Below are positions 63,851 through 64,000 of a DNA stretch of 64,000 bases, piece after piece (position 1 is the first letter of the stretch; each line of letters starts with the position of its first letter). The notes below the pieces were generated by a model that made no database searches, was not told where the DNA came from, and saw nothing but the letters and a program-made list of their open reading frames with translations. This DNA comes from JAWXCE01 sp033764775. GTDB taxonomy: Bacteria > Pseudomonadota > Alphaproteobacteria > Rhizobiales > Rhodomicrobiaceae. The stretch is taken from contig JANRIQ010000030.1 in the NCBI GenBank assembly GCA_033764775.1, forward strand, positions 62,001-126,000, read 5' to 3'. A program made the position numbers and the translations under genes.

Positions 63851-64000
63851 TCAAAGGTCGATTCCGTCATCGGGGTTCATGGAAACCTGCCGCGCCACCA
63901 TCCTCATGCGCTGGCGCATGGCGCGGGCCTTGGCCGCGTCAACGTCCGGCTCGTCGTCCAGAAGCTCGAACTCCTGTTCGGGCGATGGCGGCGGGGCGAT
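63851..64000 (-). CDS. traG: type IV coupling protein TraG (VirD4-like), C-terminal end
   Basis: Only the last 49 codons are present; the gene continues past the right edge. The fragment reads IAPPPSPEQEFELLDDEPDV and ends MNPDDGIDL, a tail typical of TraG coupling proteins of rhizobial trb elements. The stop is at 63851-63853, ten bases before the copG-like start. Identification depends on position and tail only. Confidence 0.6.
   Translation of the reverse strand: MAPPPSPEQEFELLDDEPDVDAAKARAMRQRMRMVARQVSMNPDDGIDL

Overview
The window looks like chromosome from an alphaproteobacterium, most likely order Hyphomicrobiales (Rhizobiales). The reasons are the high GC content, the gene chain rplQ – Do-type protease – rarA at the end of the ribosomal run, the RpoA N-terminus, aerobic-type molybdenum hydroxylase and formate dehydrogenase modules, and a rhizobial-type trb conjugation cluster. 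I cannot fix the family or genus from sequence alone.

Layout. (1) 1-1802: start of a CrcB fluoride channel, a small two-helix membrane protein translationally coupled to a Tae4-type T6SS amidase, and an outer-membrane beta-barrel, all on the minus strand. (2) 1956-23352: one continuous minus-strand run made of the fused str, S10, spc and alpha operons (rpsL-rpsG-fusA-tuf, rpsJ to rpmC, rpsQ to adk, rpsM-rpsK-rpoA-rplQ), followed by a DegP/DegQ-like protease and RarA. (3) 23708-29657, plus strand: a class III CoA-transferase, then coxS-coxL-coxM of the form II molybdenum hydroxylase type and a CoxD-like MoxR ATPase. (4) 29658-34361: a ligase-associated DNA repair cluster (exonuclease, Lhr-type helicase, PdeM phosphoesterase) that lacks its DNA ligase here and has a TspO-like gene in it. 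(5) 34482-37590: a Kef-type K+/H+ antiporter and a chromate transporter. (6) 37698-50614: a large membrane-bound formate dehydrogenase module. The structural genes fdhA, fdhB and fdhC come with a TAT-signal small protein and a chaperone of the TorD family that carries an N-terminal helix-turn-helix. Around them sit genes of unknown role (DUF3306, DUF3305, DUF6352, DUF6505), a biotin/lipoate-ligase-like protein that seems to lack the ligase lysines, a divergent polyferredoxin, and a WD40-cytochrome c with a 43-residue membrane partner. (7) 50766-64000: tRNA-Ser(GCU), then the end of an integrative and conjugative element inserted at that tRNA. It holds a large serine recombinase coupled to a TumE/TumA toxin-antitoxin pair, and a compact trb-type IV secretion cluster (trbB-C-D-E-J-Kalt-L-F-G-I) reaching the C-terminus of traG at the window edge.

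How it works together. The ribosomal run supplies translation, transcription (RpoA), secretion (SecY) and protein quality control. The formate dehydrogenase would oxidise formate in the periplasm and pass electrons through the iron-sulfur subunit and the cytochrome b subunit to the quinone pool. The flanking genes look like a dedicated assembly, regulation and electron-transfer kit whose parts are mostly uncharacterised; I consider this the best candidate for an undescribed system. The element in the last 13 kb is probably mobile: the recombinase reading frame runs into the tRNA, which marks the junction. No CRISPR array, insertion sequence or rRNA gene was seen.
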